From NCBI RefSeq assembly GCF_036226445.1, contig NZ_CP108474.1, positions 434,001 through 498,000 on the forward strand: a stretch of 64,000 nt of DNA. Direction: 5' to 3'. Position 1 is the stretch's first letter. Each line of letters begins with the position of its first letter. Shown here piece by piece: positions 17,241-26,738 of the stretch. A model generated the notes under the pieces. That model did no database searches. It saw only the letters and a program-made list of their open reading frames with translations, and had not been told where the DNA came from. The stretch is from Streptomyces sp. NBC_01255. Its GTDB lineage: Bacteria > Actinomycetota > Actinomycetes > Streptomycetales > Streptomycetaceae. The translations under genes and the position numbers were made by a program.

Positions 17241-18587
17241 ATGTCCCAGGTGACCACCACCGACCTGTACGAGGTCACGATGGCGCTCTCGTACCTGCGG
17301 GAGGACATGCGCGCACCGGCCACCTTCAGTCTCTTCGTGCGCGACCTCCCACCGGGGCGCGGATTCCTCGTCGCCGCGGGACTCGAACCGGCCCTGGACT
17401 ACCTTTCCCGCTTCCGGGTGAGCGGCTCCGACGTCGAGGAGTTCGCGGAGACGTTGCGGCGGCCCGTGGAGGACCTCGCGCCGCTCCGTGGTCTGTCCTT
17501 CGACGGTCAGGTCCGTGCGGTGCCCGAAGGCCGGCTCGTGTTCGCCGGAGAGCCGCTCCTGGAGGTCACCGCACCGCTGCCACAGGCCCAGCTCGTGGAG
17601 ACGTATCTGCTGTCGCTCGTCTGTCATCAGACGGCGGTCGCCTCGAAGGCGGCCCGGTGCGTGCTCGCAGGCGCCGGCCGGCCCCTGGTGGACTTCTCCC
17701 TACGCCGCTCCCACGGTCCGGAGGCGGGCATCCAGGCGGCCCGCCTGTGCTCACTGGTGGGCTTCGCCGGTACGAGCAACGTCGCCGCCGCGCGCCGGTA
17801 CGGCATCCCGGTGGCGGGCACCATGGCCCACTCGTACATCGAGGCCTTCGCCTCGGAGGAGGACGCCTTCCGTGCCTTCGCCCGCACGCATCCGGGCCCG
17901 GTGACCTTCCTCGTCGACACCTACGACACCGATCGCGGCGTCGCGACGGCCGCACGCGTGCTCGCGGACCTCGGGCTCGGCCCGGAGTGCGGGATCCGTC
18001 TCGACAGCGGCGACCTGGGCGCCCAGGCCCACCGGGCCCGTGCCGCCCTCGACGCGGCGGGGCTGCGGGACGTGCGGATCATCGCGAGCGGCGGTCTGGA
18101 CGAGTACGGCGTCGACCGGCTCGTACGGGAAGGGGCGCCGATCGACGCGTACGCCGTGGGAACGAAGGTCGGCACGGCCGCCGACGCCCCGTACCTGGAC
18201 GCGGCCTACAAGCTGGTCGAGTACGACGGCCGGCCCGTCATGAAGCTCTCGGCGGCGAGGGTGACCGCTCCGGCCCCGAAGCAGGTCTTCCGCGATCCCG
18301 GCCTCAACGACGTCATAGGCCTGACGAACGAGGAGCCGCCCGAGGGCACGGAACCGCTGCTGCGGACCGTGATGCGCGGCGGGCTCCGCACGGAACCGCC
18401 CGCCACCCTGACGGCCTCCCGCACCCGCTTCGAGAGCGACATCGCCGCGCTACCGGAGGCTGCCCGGCGCATCGAGGACCCGGTGCCGCCGGTGCCCGTG
18501 GCGTCGACCCGGCTCGCCGCCCTCACGACCGTCGTACGCCACCGTACCGAGGCGCAGACCGGCCCCGGGCGGACGGCGCCCGCCTGA
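17241..18587 (+). CDS. pncB: Nicotinate phosphoribosyltransferase
   Basis: The 448-aa product matches NAPRTase: N-terminal TTDLYEVTMALSYL, the FSLFVRDLPPGRGFLVAAG segment, substrate-binding FSLRRSHG, catalytic-histidine region GTMAHSYIEAF, VDTYDTDRG, IRLDSGDL, and the phosphate-binding IIASGGLDEY. It converts nicotinate and PRPP to nicotinate mononucleotide in NAD salvage. I choose ATG 17241 because the conserved N-terminus starts there, although a GTG at 17190 is in frame. The C-terminus is variable. The upstream SDR could use the NAD(P) pool, but that link is only contextual. Confidence 0.9.
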   Translation: MSQVTTTDLYEVTMALSYLREDMRAPATFSLFVRDLPPGRGFLVAAGLEPALDYLSRFRVSGSDVEEFAETLRRPVEDLAPLRGLSFDGQVRAVPEGRLVFAGEPLLEVTAPLPQAQLVETYLLSLVCHQTAVASKAARCVLAGAGRPLVDFSLRRSHGPEAGIQAARLCSLVGFAGTSNVAAARRYGIPVAGTMAHSYIEAFASEEDAFRAFARTHPGPVTFLVDTYDTDRGVATAARVLADLGLGPECGIRLDSGDLGAQAHRARAALDAAGLRDVRIIASGGLDEYGVDRLVREGAPIDAYAVGTKVGTAADAPYLDAAYKLVEYDGRPVMKLSAARVTAPAPKQVFRDPGLNDVIGLTNEEPPEGTEPLLRTVMRGGLRTEPPATLTASRTRFESDIAALPEAARRIEDPVPPVPVASTRLAALTTVVRHRTEAQTGPGRTAPA

Positions 18588-18726
18588 CGTGGTTCGCGGC
18601 CTACGTCGATGACCACGGACGAGTCCCGGTCCCGGAGGGCCGAGGCAGCGAAAACGGGCGATCCTGAGAGGTGGGAGGCGTTGGACGCACGTATGCGCGG
18701 CACGACCCGGCAAGGAAGTGACGATC

Positions 18727-19389
18727 ATGGAAACCCAGCGCGGTTCCTACCCTCCGGTGACGGTGACGGCCGCACTCGACAAGCCGCTCTCCCGCTGGCT
18801 GTGGCTGGTCAAGTGGATCCTGGCGATCCCGCACTGGATCGTGTTGTTCTTCCTCTGGATCGCCTTCCTCGTCGTCACCGTGATCGCGTTCTTCGCCATC
18901 CTCTTCACCGAGCGGTTCCCACGAGGTCTGTTCGACTTCAACCTCGGCGTGCTCCGCTGGTCCTGGCGCGTCTCGTACTACTCGTACGGCGCACTCGGCA
19001 CCGACCGCTACCCGCCCTTCAGCCTCGGCCCCGAGCCTGACTACCCGGCCCGGCTCGACATCGCCTACCCGGAGCGGCTTTCCCGCTCGATGGTCCTGGT
19101 CAAGTGGTGGTTGCTCGCCATCCCTCACTACCTCGTGATCGCCTTCTTCACCGGCGGCATGCGCGCCACCGGCTGGTGGAGCGGCGGCCTGATCACGCTC
19201 CTCGCGCTCATCGCGGGCTTCGCCGTGACCTTCACCGAACGGTATCCGCGCGATCTGTTCGCCCTGGTCGTCGGGCTGAACCGCTGGGTGCTCCGTGTCG
19301 CCGCCTACGCGAGCCTCATGACGGACGCCTACCCGCCCTTCCGCCTCGACCAGGGCGGCGAAGAGCCGGTCGCTCAGGAAGCGCGCTGA
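18727..19389 (+). CDS. DUF4389 membrane protein
   Basis: The 220-aa protein consists of two DUF4389 repeats. Each has a PLSRWLWLVKWILAIPHWIV- or SRSMVLVKWWLLAIPHYLVI-type helix, a second hydrophobic helix, then an FTERFPRGLFDFNLGVLRW- or FTERYPRDLFALVVGLNRW-type segment and a DRYPPF/DAYPPF end. Four to five membrane helices are predicted. AAGGAA lies ten bases before ATG 18727, favouring it over the GTG at 18718. Function is unknown. Confidence 0.88.
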   Translation: METQRGSYPPVTVTAALDKPLSRWLWLVKWILAIPHWIVLFFLWIAFLVVTVIAFFAILFTERFPRGLFDFNLGVLRWSWRVSYYSYGALGTDRYPPFSLGPEPDYPARLDIAYPERLSRSMVLVKWWLLAIPHYLVIAFFTGGMRATGWWSGGLITLLALIAGFAVTFTERYPRDLFALVVGLNRWVLRVAAYASLMTDAYPPFRLDQGGEEPVAQEAR

Positions 19390-19520
19390 CGCCGGCCCGA
19401 AAGCGCTACGTGCGAGCAAGAACGGGTTCGAGAACACTCCGATGTCGCGGAGCGCCGCGTGATCGGTCCGGGCCGCGAAGGTGGTACAGACCTGGCAGGT
19501 ATGCCGATGCCGGCGCTGCC

Positions 19521-19763
19521 GTGACCAAGATCCGCATGCTTCACTTGCCGAAGTTGCCCCGACTGCAAGGGAGCGTCTCGTTGGATCGGAACCCCACCTG
19601 TTGCTTCTGCTGGCTGATCGTCGACCTCGAACAGGACGGGGAGGCGCAGGAGCTCCGGCTGGGCCTGGCGCACTCAAGTGAGGTGCGGCAGCTGGTCTAC
19701 TCTCATTCAAGCTGCCTGCGCGAGCGCATCCACCCGCACATGGACCTGTGGTGGGAGTTTTGA
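19521..19763 (+). CDS. Small unknown Cys-containing protein, 80 aa
   Basis: A coding-like frame starts at GTG 19521 or ATG 19536. It reads LPKLPRLQGSVSLDRNPTCC, then FCWLIVDLEQDGEAQELRLG, an acidic stretch, HSSCLRERIHPHMDLWWEF and a stop. A CCFC cluster plus a downstream His/Cys pair could bind metal. I do not recognise the family and there is no clear ribosome site, so it could also be a fragment. It lies in a region rich in gene remnants. Confidence 0.4.
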   Translation: MTKIRMLHLPKLPRLQGSVSLDRNPTCCFCWLIVDLEQDGEAQELRLGLAHSSEVRQLVYSHSSCLRERIHPHMDLWWEF

Positions 19764-19839
19764 CCAGGGCGAGGGACAGGATCCGTTCGGGGTGATGCAC
19801 CGCGAGCTGCGCTCCGATGGCTCCGCCCAAGGAGATGCC
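19756..19839 (-). pseudogene. Alpha/beta-hydrolase fragment
   Basis: A 28-residue stretch contains the nucleophile elbow of an alpha/beta hydrolase, AGISLGGAIGAQLAVHHPER, followed by ILSLALVKT. The G-x-S-x-G motif and the following helix and strand fit 3-oxoadipate enol-lactonase-like enzymes. Nothing before or after in any frame continues the fold, so this is a short relic. Confidence 0.6.
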
Positions 19840-19904
19840 AGCGTGGTGCTGCCCGGTGGCGTGATCCGAGTCCACGGCACCAGTCACGGCGTGGTCTGGC
19901 CGAC

Positions 19905-20105
19905 CTACTCGGCGATCTCCGTACGCTCCCACCATTCGTACACCCGTAGGGTTCCCTCCGCGGTGTCGTGCCGGCGTTCGGTCTCCCTGAAGTGCTCGTA
20001 TCCACCGAGGTGCGGGATCTTCACGTCCTCGCCGGGAATCTCGACCGTGACGATCCGCTCGGTGAGGTCGTCCGGCCCGCCGTCCAGCAATACCTTGTGC
20101 GCCAT
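19905..20105 (-). CDS. DUF5988 family small protein, 66 aa
   Basis: From ATG 20105 the product reads VLLDGGPDDLTERIVTVE, then KIPHLGGYEHFRETERR and a C-terminal LRVYEWWERTEIAE. These features match DUF5988, a small streptomycete family of unknown function often near secondary-metabolism regulators. It contains no signal peptide or helix long enough for a membrane. The frame continues open upstream, but the family begins at this methionine. Confidence 0.75.
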   Translation of the reverse strand: MAHKVLLDGGPDDLTERIVTVEIPGEDVKIPHLGGYEHFRETERRHDTAEGTLRVYEWWERTEIAE

Positions 20106-20194
20106 GGCACCAGTGTCACCACCCTCGGTGCGCATCGCACCCGGGAGGCGTCCACCGGGCCTACGCCTACAGCCGCTGAAGTGGGTGCCTGGAA

Positions 20195-20589
20195 TCACCG
20201 GTCGCAGGCGGCCGGTCCGGCGGCCGCCGGCTCCTGCATCAGGCCGGTGCTGCGGGCCTCCGCGGCGTCGAACTCCTCCCCGATGAGGAGCCGGCCCAGG
20301 GCGTTGCCCCACCCCGTTCGCTGGGGGAGCGGAACGTGGCCCCGCCCCAGAGGTTGATGTCATGGGGACCTCGTGTCGACCACGTCAAACCGCCGGTGAA
20401 GTGGTCACCGTCGGCGAACAGCACCCCGCCCCACAGAGCGTACGCGGCCGACAGCTCGCTGATCATCTGCTCCGTGAAGGCGTTGCGCTTGGCGGGGCGG
20501 TTCAGGCCGATCAGCAGTACGTGCCCGTGGGGCGGTCCGTTCCATGCCCGGCCGCCTGCTCGCCCGCCGTTCGGGCCGGTGCTAGACAT
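20195..20589 (-). pseudogene. Enoyl-CoA hydratase/isomerase (crotonase), decayed
   Basis: From an ATG at 20589 the first 70 residues match the crotonase N-terminus: HVLLIGLNRPAKRNAFTEQM, SELSAAYA, then GVLFADGDHFTGGL. The central oxyanion-hole region is missing. After about 20340 a different frame gives the C-terminal part, GWGNALGRLLIGEEFDAAEA and then GLMQEP, to a stop at 20195. An internal deletion and a frame change make the gene non-functional. Confidence 0.7.
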
Positions 20590-20594
20590 GGACT

Positions 20595-23276
20595 ATGGCC
20601 GGATTCCTCGGCCGCCTGCGCTCCGCGTTGAGCGTCCGCACCGTCGCCCGCCAGGTCTTCTCCCTCCAGGCGGCGATCGTGGTGCTCCTCGTCGTCGCCG
20701 CTGTGGTTGCTCTCGTACTGCAGTCGCGGGCCGACAGTGAGCGGGAAGCGCGCAACCGGTCCCTCGCCGTGGCCGAGACCTTCGCCAGCGCGCCGGGCAT
20801 CGAGGAGGCCCTGGCCGGTCCCGACCCGACCGCGGCGCTCCAGCAACGCGCCGAAGAAGCGCGAAAGGGGTCCGCCGTGGACTTCGTCGTGGTGATGACC
20901 ACGGACGGGATCCGCATCACCCACCCCGATCCGGCACAGATCGGAAAGCACTACATCGGCACGATCGGCCCTGCGGCAGCAGGCGGGATCGTCAGGGAGA
21001 CCGTGACCGGCACCCTCGGCCCTTCCACCCGCGCCGTGGTCCCCGTGACCGACGCCGAGGGCGACGTGATCGCTCTGGTGTCCGCCGGGGTCACACTCGA
21101 AGCCGTGAGCGGAGTCGTCGATCACCAGCTGCCTCTGCTGCTCGGTGCCGCGGCGGCCGCGCTGGCAGTCGCCACCTTCGGTACCGCTCTGGTCGGCAGG
21201 CGGCTGCGCCGCCAGACCCACGGCCTGGGGCCCGCCGAGATGACCCGCATGTACGAGCACCACGACGCGGTGCTGCACGCCGTACGCGAGGGCGTTCTGA
21301 TCCTCGACGGCGACGGTCGGCTGGCGCTGGCCAACGACGAGGCGCGCAGGCTGCTCGGCCTGAGCCCGGACGCGGAGGGGCTCCTCGCCCGCGAGCTGGG
21401 CCTCGCCCCGGACATCGCCCAGCTGTTGGCTTCCGGGCTCTCGGCCACCGACGAGGTGCACCTGGCCGGGGACCGGCTGCTGGCCGTCAGCCAGCGGCCG
21501 ACCGACCCCGGAGGCGGGCCGTCCGGCTGTGTCGCGACGCTGCGGGACACCACCGAGCTACAGGCCGTCACCGGCCGGGCCGATGTGGCGCAGGAACGCC
21601 TGAAGCTGCTGTTCGACGCCGGATGGGAGATCGGTACCAGCCTCGACGTCGAGCGGACCTCCCAGGAGCTGGCGGACTTCGCCGTCCCCCGGTTCGCCGA
21701 TTTCGTCACCGTCGACCTGGCCGACCCGGTCCTGCGGGGCGAGGAACCGCCGAGGGGCGGTGCGGAGATGCGCCGTGTCGCGTTCCGCGGTATCCGGGAC
21801 GACACACCGCTGTACCCGCCCGGAAGACTGATCCGATTCGTCCCGTCCACCCCGCAGAGCCTCGGCTACGGCTCGGGCGAGACGGTCCTGGAGGCGGACA
21901 TGACCGCCTTCTCCGGCTGGCAGGCTCAAGACCCCGAACGGGCCCGGGGACTTGTCGAGGCCGGCATCCATTCGATGATCGCGGCTCCGCTGCGCGCCCG
22001 CGGAGTCATCCTGGGTGTCGTCACGTTCTGGCGGTCGCGCAAGCCCGAGCCGTTCGAGCAAGACGATGTGACGCTCGCCGAGGAACTCGCCGCCCGTGCG
22101 GCGGTCACCATCGACAACGCCCGGCGCTACACGCACGAGCACACCATGGCGGTCGCCCTGCAGCGCAGCCTGCTCCCCCGCGCCCTGCCGGAGCAGAACG
22201 CGCTCGACGTGGCCCACCGTTACCTGCCCGCGCAAGCGGGCAGCGGCGGTGTCGGCGGGGACTGGTTCGACGTCATCCCGCTGCCCGGCGCCCGCGTCGC
22301 CCTCGTCGTGGGGGACGTGGTCGGCCACGGGCTGCACGCCGCCGCCACTATGGGCCGGCTGCGCACCGCGGTCCACAACTTCTCCTCCCTGGACATGTCG
22401 CCTGACGAACTCCTGTGGCACCTCGACGAACTGGTCACTCGGATCGACCAGGACGAGAGCGGCGACGGCGACGTCGCGCCGGTCACGGGCGCCACCTGCC
22501 TGTACGCGCTCTACGATCCGGGCTCCCAGCTGTGCACGATGGCCCGCGCCGGCCACCACGAGCCCGCCATCGTGCGCCCCGACGGCAGCGCGGCGTTTGC
22601 CGCCGTACCGGGCGGCCCACCCCTCGGGCTCTCCGGACTCCCCTTCGAGACCGCCGAGATACGGCTCCCCGAGGGCAGCAGCCTCGTGCTCTACACCGAC
22701 GGTCTCGTGGAGGACCGCACCCGCGACATCGACGAAGGGCTGGAACTGCTGCGGCGCACTCTGGCTCACCCGGGCCGCACGCCCGAGCAGACCTGCAGCG
22801 CGGTTCTGGACGCGTTGCTGCCCGAGCAGCCCTCGGACGACATCGCACTGGTGGTCGCCCGCACACGTGCGCTCGACAGCGCCCGTACAGCCGCCTGGGA
22901 CGTCGCGTCCGATCCGTCGGCCGTCGGCCAGGTTCGAGCCGCCGTCACCCGCACGCTGGCCGAATGGGGTCTGGAGGAGGAGTCGTTCACCACCGAGCTG
23001 ATCCTCAGCGAGCTTGTCACCAACGCCATCCGCTACGCCGCCGAGCCCGTCCGCGTACGTCTGATCCGCGACCGGGCCCTGATCTGCGAGGTCTCGGACG
23101 GCAGCAGCACCGCTCCGCACCTGCGGCGCGCGGCGACCACCGACGAGGGCGGACGGGGACTGTTCCTGGTGGCCCAGTTCGCCGACCGCTGGGGCACCCG
23201 CTACACCGCGGACGGGAAGGTCATCTGGACCGAACAGCCGCTTCTCACCGACACATCGGACAACGACCGGCGGTGA
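20595..23276 (+). CDS. Membrane sensor SpoIIE-type phosphatase (sCache-PAS-GAF-PP2C-HATPase)
   Basis: The 893-aa protein begins with a transmembrane helix (about 20-42), a periplasmic sCache-like domain (with DFVVVMTTDGIRITHPDP and HYIGTIGPAAAGG, as in DcuS/CitA sensors), a second helix (about 175-200), PAS (about 225-320), GAF (about 335-505), SpoIIE phosphatase (about 530-725: [41 protein letters not shown]) and HATPase_c_2 (about 765-885: SELVTNAIRYA, DEGGRGLFLV). It probably couples an external ligand, possibly a carboxylate, to dephosphorylation of STAS regulators. Its start lies five bases from the divergent crotonase relic. Confidence 0.92.
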   Translation: MAGFLGRLRSALSVRTVARQVFSLQAAIVVLLVVAAVVALVLQSRADSEREARNRSLAVAETFASAPGIEEALAGPDPTAALQQRAEEARKGSAVDFVVVMTTDGIRITHPDPAQIGKHYIGTIGPAAAGGIVRETVTGTLGPSTRAVVPVTDAEGDVIALVSAGVTLEAVSGVVDHQLPLLLGAAAAALAVATFGTALVGRRLRRQTHGLGPAEMTRMYEHHDAVLHAVREGVLILDGDGRLALANDEARRLLGLSPDAEGLLARELGLAPDIAQLLASGLSATDEVHLAGDRLLAVSQRPTDPGGGPSGCVATLRDTTELQAVTGRADVAQERLKLLFDAGWEIGTSLDVERTSQELADFAVPRFADFVTVDLADPVLRGEEPPRGGAEMRRVAFRGIRDDTPLYPPGRLIRFVPSTPQSLGYGSGETVLEADMTAFSGWQAQDPERARGLVEAGIHSMIAAPLRARGVILGVVTFWRSRKPEPFEQDDVTLAEELAARAAVTIDNARRYTHEHTMAVALQRSLLPRALPEQNALDVAHRYLPAQAGSGGVGGDWFDVIPLPGARVALVVGDVVGHGLHAAATMGRLRTAVHNFSSLDMSPDELLWHLDELVTRIDQDESGDGDVAPVTGATCLYALYDPGSQLCTMARAGHHEPAIVRPDGSAAFAAVPGGPPLGLSGLPFETAEIRLPEGSSLVLYTDGLVEDRTRDIDEGLELLRRTLAHPGRTPEQTCSAVLDALLPEQPSDDIALVVARTRALDSARTAAWDVASDPSAVGQVRAAVTRTLAEWGLEEESFTTELILSELVTNAIRYAAEPVRVRLIRDRALICEVSDGSSTAPHLRRAATTDEGGRGLFLVAQFADRWGTRYTADGKVIWTEQPLLTDTSDNDRR

Positions 23277-23458
23277 TCGGTGACGCCTACGGCCGTCGGC
23301 CGCTCCGGCTCCCCACGTCGGCCTGCCTGTTCAGGCACCCGCGTCAGCTGTCGATCGCTGGGTCGTCCAAGCGGGGGGCTACCCCCGGGAGTTCTGTGGC
23401 AGGCCCCTGCATCCGCACCGCCGACCGCGTGCCTGTCCGGTCACCGCTCTGCCCGGCC

Positions 23459-24187
23459 TCACGGGATCTCGTAGATTCCCCCGTCGACCCCCGCCCGGTA
23501 GAGCCGGCCCGCCGAGAAGCCGCGGTCGCCCTGCCCGTACGTGATCTGGGTGGAGAGGGGCAGTCCCGACGCGACGACGCAGAAGGTGCCGCCCTCGGCC
23601 CGCCAGATCTGGCCCGCCGTGTGGGTGGCGATCAGAGGCCGGCCGCGGGCGTCGAGGGTGAGGCCGTCGGGGAGGGCGAGGGTGTCGGTCCCCTCGGTGG
23701 AGATCCAGCGCTGCGGGTGCCCGGGATCGGCCACGGGGATGCGGTAGAGGCCGGGGGCGACGGTGGTCCGGACGACGTACACCTGACTCCCGTCCGGTGA
23801 GACGGCGATGCCGTTGGGCTGCGCCACGCGCGCCCAGTCGTGGTCGACCCGGCGGTCAGGCGTGACGCGGCCGATGGTCCGGCCGCCCAGCGTGGTCGTG
23901 TACACCGTGCCGTCGGGCGCGAGAGCGACGCCGCCGATGCCGCCGAGCCCCGAGGCGTACGTGCTCACCGCGCCTGAATCCGGGTCCACCAGCAGAAGCT
24001 TCGACACCGGGAGGACGTCTCCCGTGAGCGAGTGAAGGAGGTCGTTGCCGGTGCCCACGAGCAGTCGCCCGTCCTCGCGCACGACGATCCCGCCGTTCGC
24101 GCCGATGCCTCCGGTGATCGGGACCGGGGTGACGCCCGGGGCGTCGATGCGGTAGACCCGGCCGGAGTGAAGGGCGGTCGCGAACAT
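23459..24187 (-). pseudogene. SMP-30/gluconolactonase-like protein, N-terminally truncated
   Basis: 242 residues give a beta-propeller of the SMP-30/strictosidine-synthase kind: RVYRIDAPG, GIGANGGIVVREDGRLLVG, GVALAPDGTVYTTT, PNGIAVSPDGSQVYVVRT, LPDGLTLDARGRPLIA and a C-terminal GGIYEIP. Family members normally begin with about 40 more residues that build the first blade; here they are absent. Instead the sequence directly upstream in another frame is the N-terminus of a glycosyltransferase. The propeller has therefore been cut and joined to foreign sequence. An internal ATG could still yield an incomplete protein. Confidence 0.65.
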
Positions 24188-24194
24188 CCGGCCC

Positions 24195-24284
24195 CTCGTG
24201 TCCTGCCTGCATCAGCCCGTGCCCGAGACCGGTGTACGGCGCTACGTCCCCACGCGACCCGGCTGTCATCACCGCTACCCTCAT
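24195..24284 (-). pseudogene. MGT/UGT-type glycosyltransferase, N-terminal fragment
   Basis: Thirty codons from an ATG at 24284 read MRVAVMTAGSRGDVAPYTGL followed by HGLMQAGHE, the N-terminal Rossmann segment of GT1 macrolide-type glycosyltransferases (G-S-R-G-D-V-x-P). Immediately afterwards the match ends and SMP-30-like propeller sequence begins in another frame. Confidence 0.65.
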
Positions 24285-24403
24285 GGCCGCAGTAACCCGC
24301 CCGTCGGCGATCGACGGCGTCTGGTGCACCGGATGCCGTGAGTGCCTCCGACGACTGGTCTCGGGCATCATCGAAGGTGGGGGGACCGTCGACGGGAGTG
24401 GCG

Positions 24404-25501
24404 ATGAGGTTGTCGTTCCTTGAGCCCCTCTACGCAGATCCGGGCCCGTACGCCTCCGTGTATCTGGACACCTCCCGGGACGTCGAGCATCCCGAGCGGG
24501 CGATCGCGCTGCGCTGGGGGCGGCTGAGGGAGAGCTTGTCCCGTCAGGGCGCGGACCGGGCGCTGACGAACGCACTGGAGGAGGCGGTCGGCGCCGACGC
24601 AGAGGTTCCGGGGGTGCACGGGCAGGCCATCTTCGCCGCCCACGGCACGCTCGTCCTGGACGGGGAGCTTCCCAAGCCGCCCGAGCACGACTCCGCGAGG
24701 TACAGCACCCTGCCGGACGCCATGCCCCTGGTCACCCAACACGTTCCGGAGATCCCGTACATGGCCGTGGTCGTCCACTACGGCGGCCTGCCGACCGCCG
24801 AGACCCACGGCTGGGTGGCGCTGGAGGCGGAGACCGGGACCTGGCCCATGTCCACCGTCACCCCGGGTGAGCGGCTGCACCGCAGGGTCGCGGTGGCGAC
24901 CTGGCACCGCACCTGCGTCCGGCTCGGCCACCGGCTGGACGAACGGGCGCGGCGCGCCCATGCCGACGCCGTCGTCGTGGGCGGGGACGAGTGGGCGTGC
25001 AACGTACTGATCCACCGCCTGCCGCACACCCTGCGGGACAAGATCGTACGCGTGGGCGGCCCGACCCCCACCCACACCGGACGCGCCCTGTTGGAGCCGC
25101 AGCTCGACGACGTCTTCCGCGGCCGCATGGCCGCGCACGACCGGGAGCTCGTGGACATCTTCATCGGTCGGCGTGCCCTGAACGGGCCCGTGGCGGAGGG
25201 TCTGGCCGCCACCGTCGCCGCCCTCCAGCGGGGCCAGGTGGCAGCACTGCTGCTGAACCGGCCGCCCGGGTTCTCACCACAGCTCTGGGTGGGCTCCCAG
25301 CCCACGCAGCTCGCCCTGACCGAGGCGGAGCTGACGTCCTTCGGCGTGCGGGCCCCACGCGAGGAACGCGCCGACGAGGCCCTCGTCCGGGCCCTCGTCG
25401 GTACCCGTGCCGAGCTGGTCGTCGTACCGGAGAGCGAGCTGAGTCTGTACGAGGGCGTGGGCGCCTTGCTGCGGTACGCCGACCCCGGAATCCCGTCCTG
25501 A
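24404..25501 (+). CDS. baeRF family 2-like protein (Rv2629 type)
   Basis: I place the start at ATG 24404, five bases after GGGAG, giving 365 aa. The product resembles the bacterial archaeo-eukaryotic release-factor-like family 2, typified by mycobacterial Rv2629: N-terminal FLEPLYADPGPYASVYLDTS, a PYMAVVVHYGGLPTAETHG strand region, VVVGGDEWACN, and an eRF1-domain-3-like C-terminus with GRALLEPQLDD and ELVVVPESELSLYEGVGALL. These proteins are thought to act on stalled or hibernating ribosomes, but function is unproven. It stands alone between remnant genes. Confidence 0.75.
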   Translation: MRLSFLEPLYADPGPYASVYLDTSRDVEHPERAIALRWGRLRESLSRQGADRALTNALEEAVGADAEVPGVHGQAIFAAHGTLVLDGELPKPPEHDSARYSTLPDAMPLVTQHVPEIPYMAVVVHYGGLPTAETHGWVALEAETGTWPMSTVTPGERLHRRVAVATWHRTCVRLGHRLDERARRAHADAVVVGGDEWACNVLIHRLPHTLRDKIVRVGGPTPTHTGRALLEPQLDDVFRGRMAAHDRELVDIFIGRRALNGPVAEGLAATVAALQRGQVAALLLNRPPGFSPQLWVGSQPTQLALTEAELTSFGVRAPREERADEALVRALVGTRAELVVVPESELSLYEGVGALLRYADPGIPS

Positions 25502-25651
25502 CGCCGACGTGCCCCCGCTTCCCGGATCACGGGGCGTCCCTTCCGCCCGACCGCCCCGGATCGAACGCGCGATGACAGGGACCGTGGCTCCGTACGACGC
25601 TGTCATCGTCTGCGCGGCCTGCCCGCAGTCGCCGGATCCACCGGTGGAACT

Positions 25652-25822
25652 GTACGAGCGGCGGACGAGCGGCCTGGTACACCGCACGGCCAGCTCCCTG
25701 CCCCTCAGCGCACGGTGCACGGCCTCGGTGCCCGGGTGGCCGTGCAAAGGCAGCGGCTCTGACAGCGCGTACAGCCGGAAGACGTAGCGGTGCGGCCCAT
25801 GCCCCGGTGGCGGCGGCGCACG
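25652..25822 (-). pseudogene. PEBP (YbhB/YbcL) family fragment
   Basis: About 57 residues match the second half of the phosphatidylethanolamine-binding fold: APPPPGHGPHRYVFRLYALS, EPLPLHGHPGTEAVHRAL, then a GRELA helix and an Arg-Ser-Tyr end. The first 100 residues, including the ligand pocket DPDAP region, are missing. It is a remnant. Confidence 0.55.
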
Positions 25823-25938
25823 ATGCCTGAGCACGGTGGGCGGTGGCAGCCCGTCGTGCTGTGACACCGCGTGTGCGTGCGAGGGCCCGGGGCGTAGGCG
25901 GTGGCGAGCCACGCTGCCAGGCCGTGTCCGACAAATGA

Positions 25939-26550
25939 TCACTGCGCGGGGAACCGACCGCCGCCCCGTCGGACTACCGGCTGCTGTGGACGCAGCGCCT
26001 GCTGGTCAGCACGGGCTTCGCCCTCATCGCGGCCTACACGCTCTACTACACCAAGACCCGGCTGGGGCTCTCCACCGACGAGGCGACAGCGATCGTCGGC
26101 CTGACCATGATCATCACCACCATGCTGTCCGGTGTCGCCGCCTACGTCAGCGGCCGATGGTCCGCACGGATCGGTCGCGGCCGCCCGTTCGTCCTGTGGG
26201 CGACCGTGCTGCTGGGCGCGACCCTGCTGCTCAAGGCCGTCGCCACCAGCCTCACCGTCGTGATCGTGGCCGCCGTACTGACCGGCCTTGCCACGGGCGT
26301 CTACTACGCCGTCGACCTGGCCATGGTCACCCGCGTACTGCCCGCTCCATGCGACACCGGTCGCTACCTGGGCCTCTTCGCCATGGCCAAGAACCTCCCG
26401 TACACCCTCGCGCCCGCGCTCGCCCCGCTCGTCCTGTCCGTCGGCGACGACCCGTTCAGCGGCGGCAAGAACTACCTCCTTCTGTTCGGCCTCTGCGGCG
26501 TGGTCACGCTCGCCGCGGCGCCGATGGTGCGCAGGATCTCCCAGCCCTGA
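25939..26550 (+). pseudogene. MFS transporter, C-terminal half only
   Basis: The reading begins after an in-frame TGA at about 25936 and shows no start codon before ATG 26107, yet the protein-like sequence SDYRLLWTQRLLVSTGFALI begins upstream of that ATG. About six membrane helices follow, including the MFS loop RIGRGRPFVLW, LATGVYYAVDLAMVTRVLP and FAMAKNLPYTLAPALAPLVL. This is half of a 12-helix transporter of the sugar or unknown-substrate type. Lack of a start for the first helix and of the N-terminal half make it a pseudogene. Confidence 0.65.
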
Positions 26551-26643
26551 CCCTGCCCGCCCGCCCGCACGGAATCGGGTTCACCGCTGAGCCTCCCGCA
26601 CGGGACCGGCCACTGCCGATCCGGTGCCGACCTCCACGTACGT

Positions 26644-26691
26644 CACACGCGCCCCTCCTGCTGCCAGGAAGCGGCAGGAGGGGCGCGTGTG
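26644..26691. terminator. Strong bidirectional terminator
   Basis: A perfect 16-bp stem (CACGCGCCCCTCCTGC at 26646-26661 with GCAGGAGGGGCGCGTG at 26674-26689), extendable to 18 bp, closes a 12-base loop between the convergent MFS relic and the MocR gene. Confidence 0.85.
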
Positions 26692-26738
26692 GGTCTCGTT
26701 ACGCGTGAGCATGTGACAAGGTGGCGGATTCCCCCAGT

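Noticed and set aside
18609..18718. Possible small gene before the DUF4389 gene
   Set aside because: The frame opens with a start codon but lacks a ribosome site and any protein-like pattern; it is probably leader sequence.
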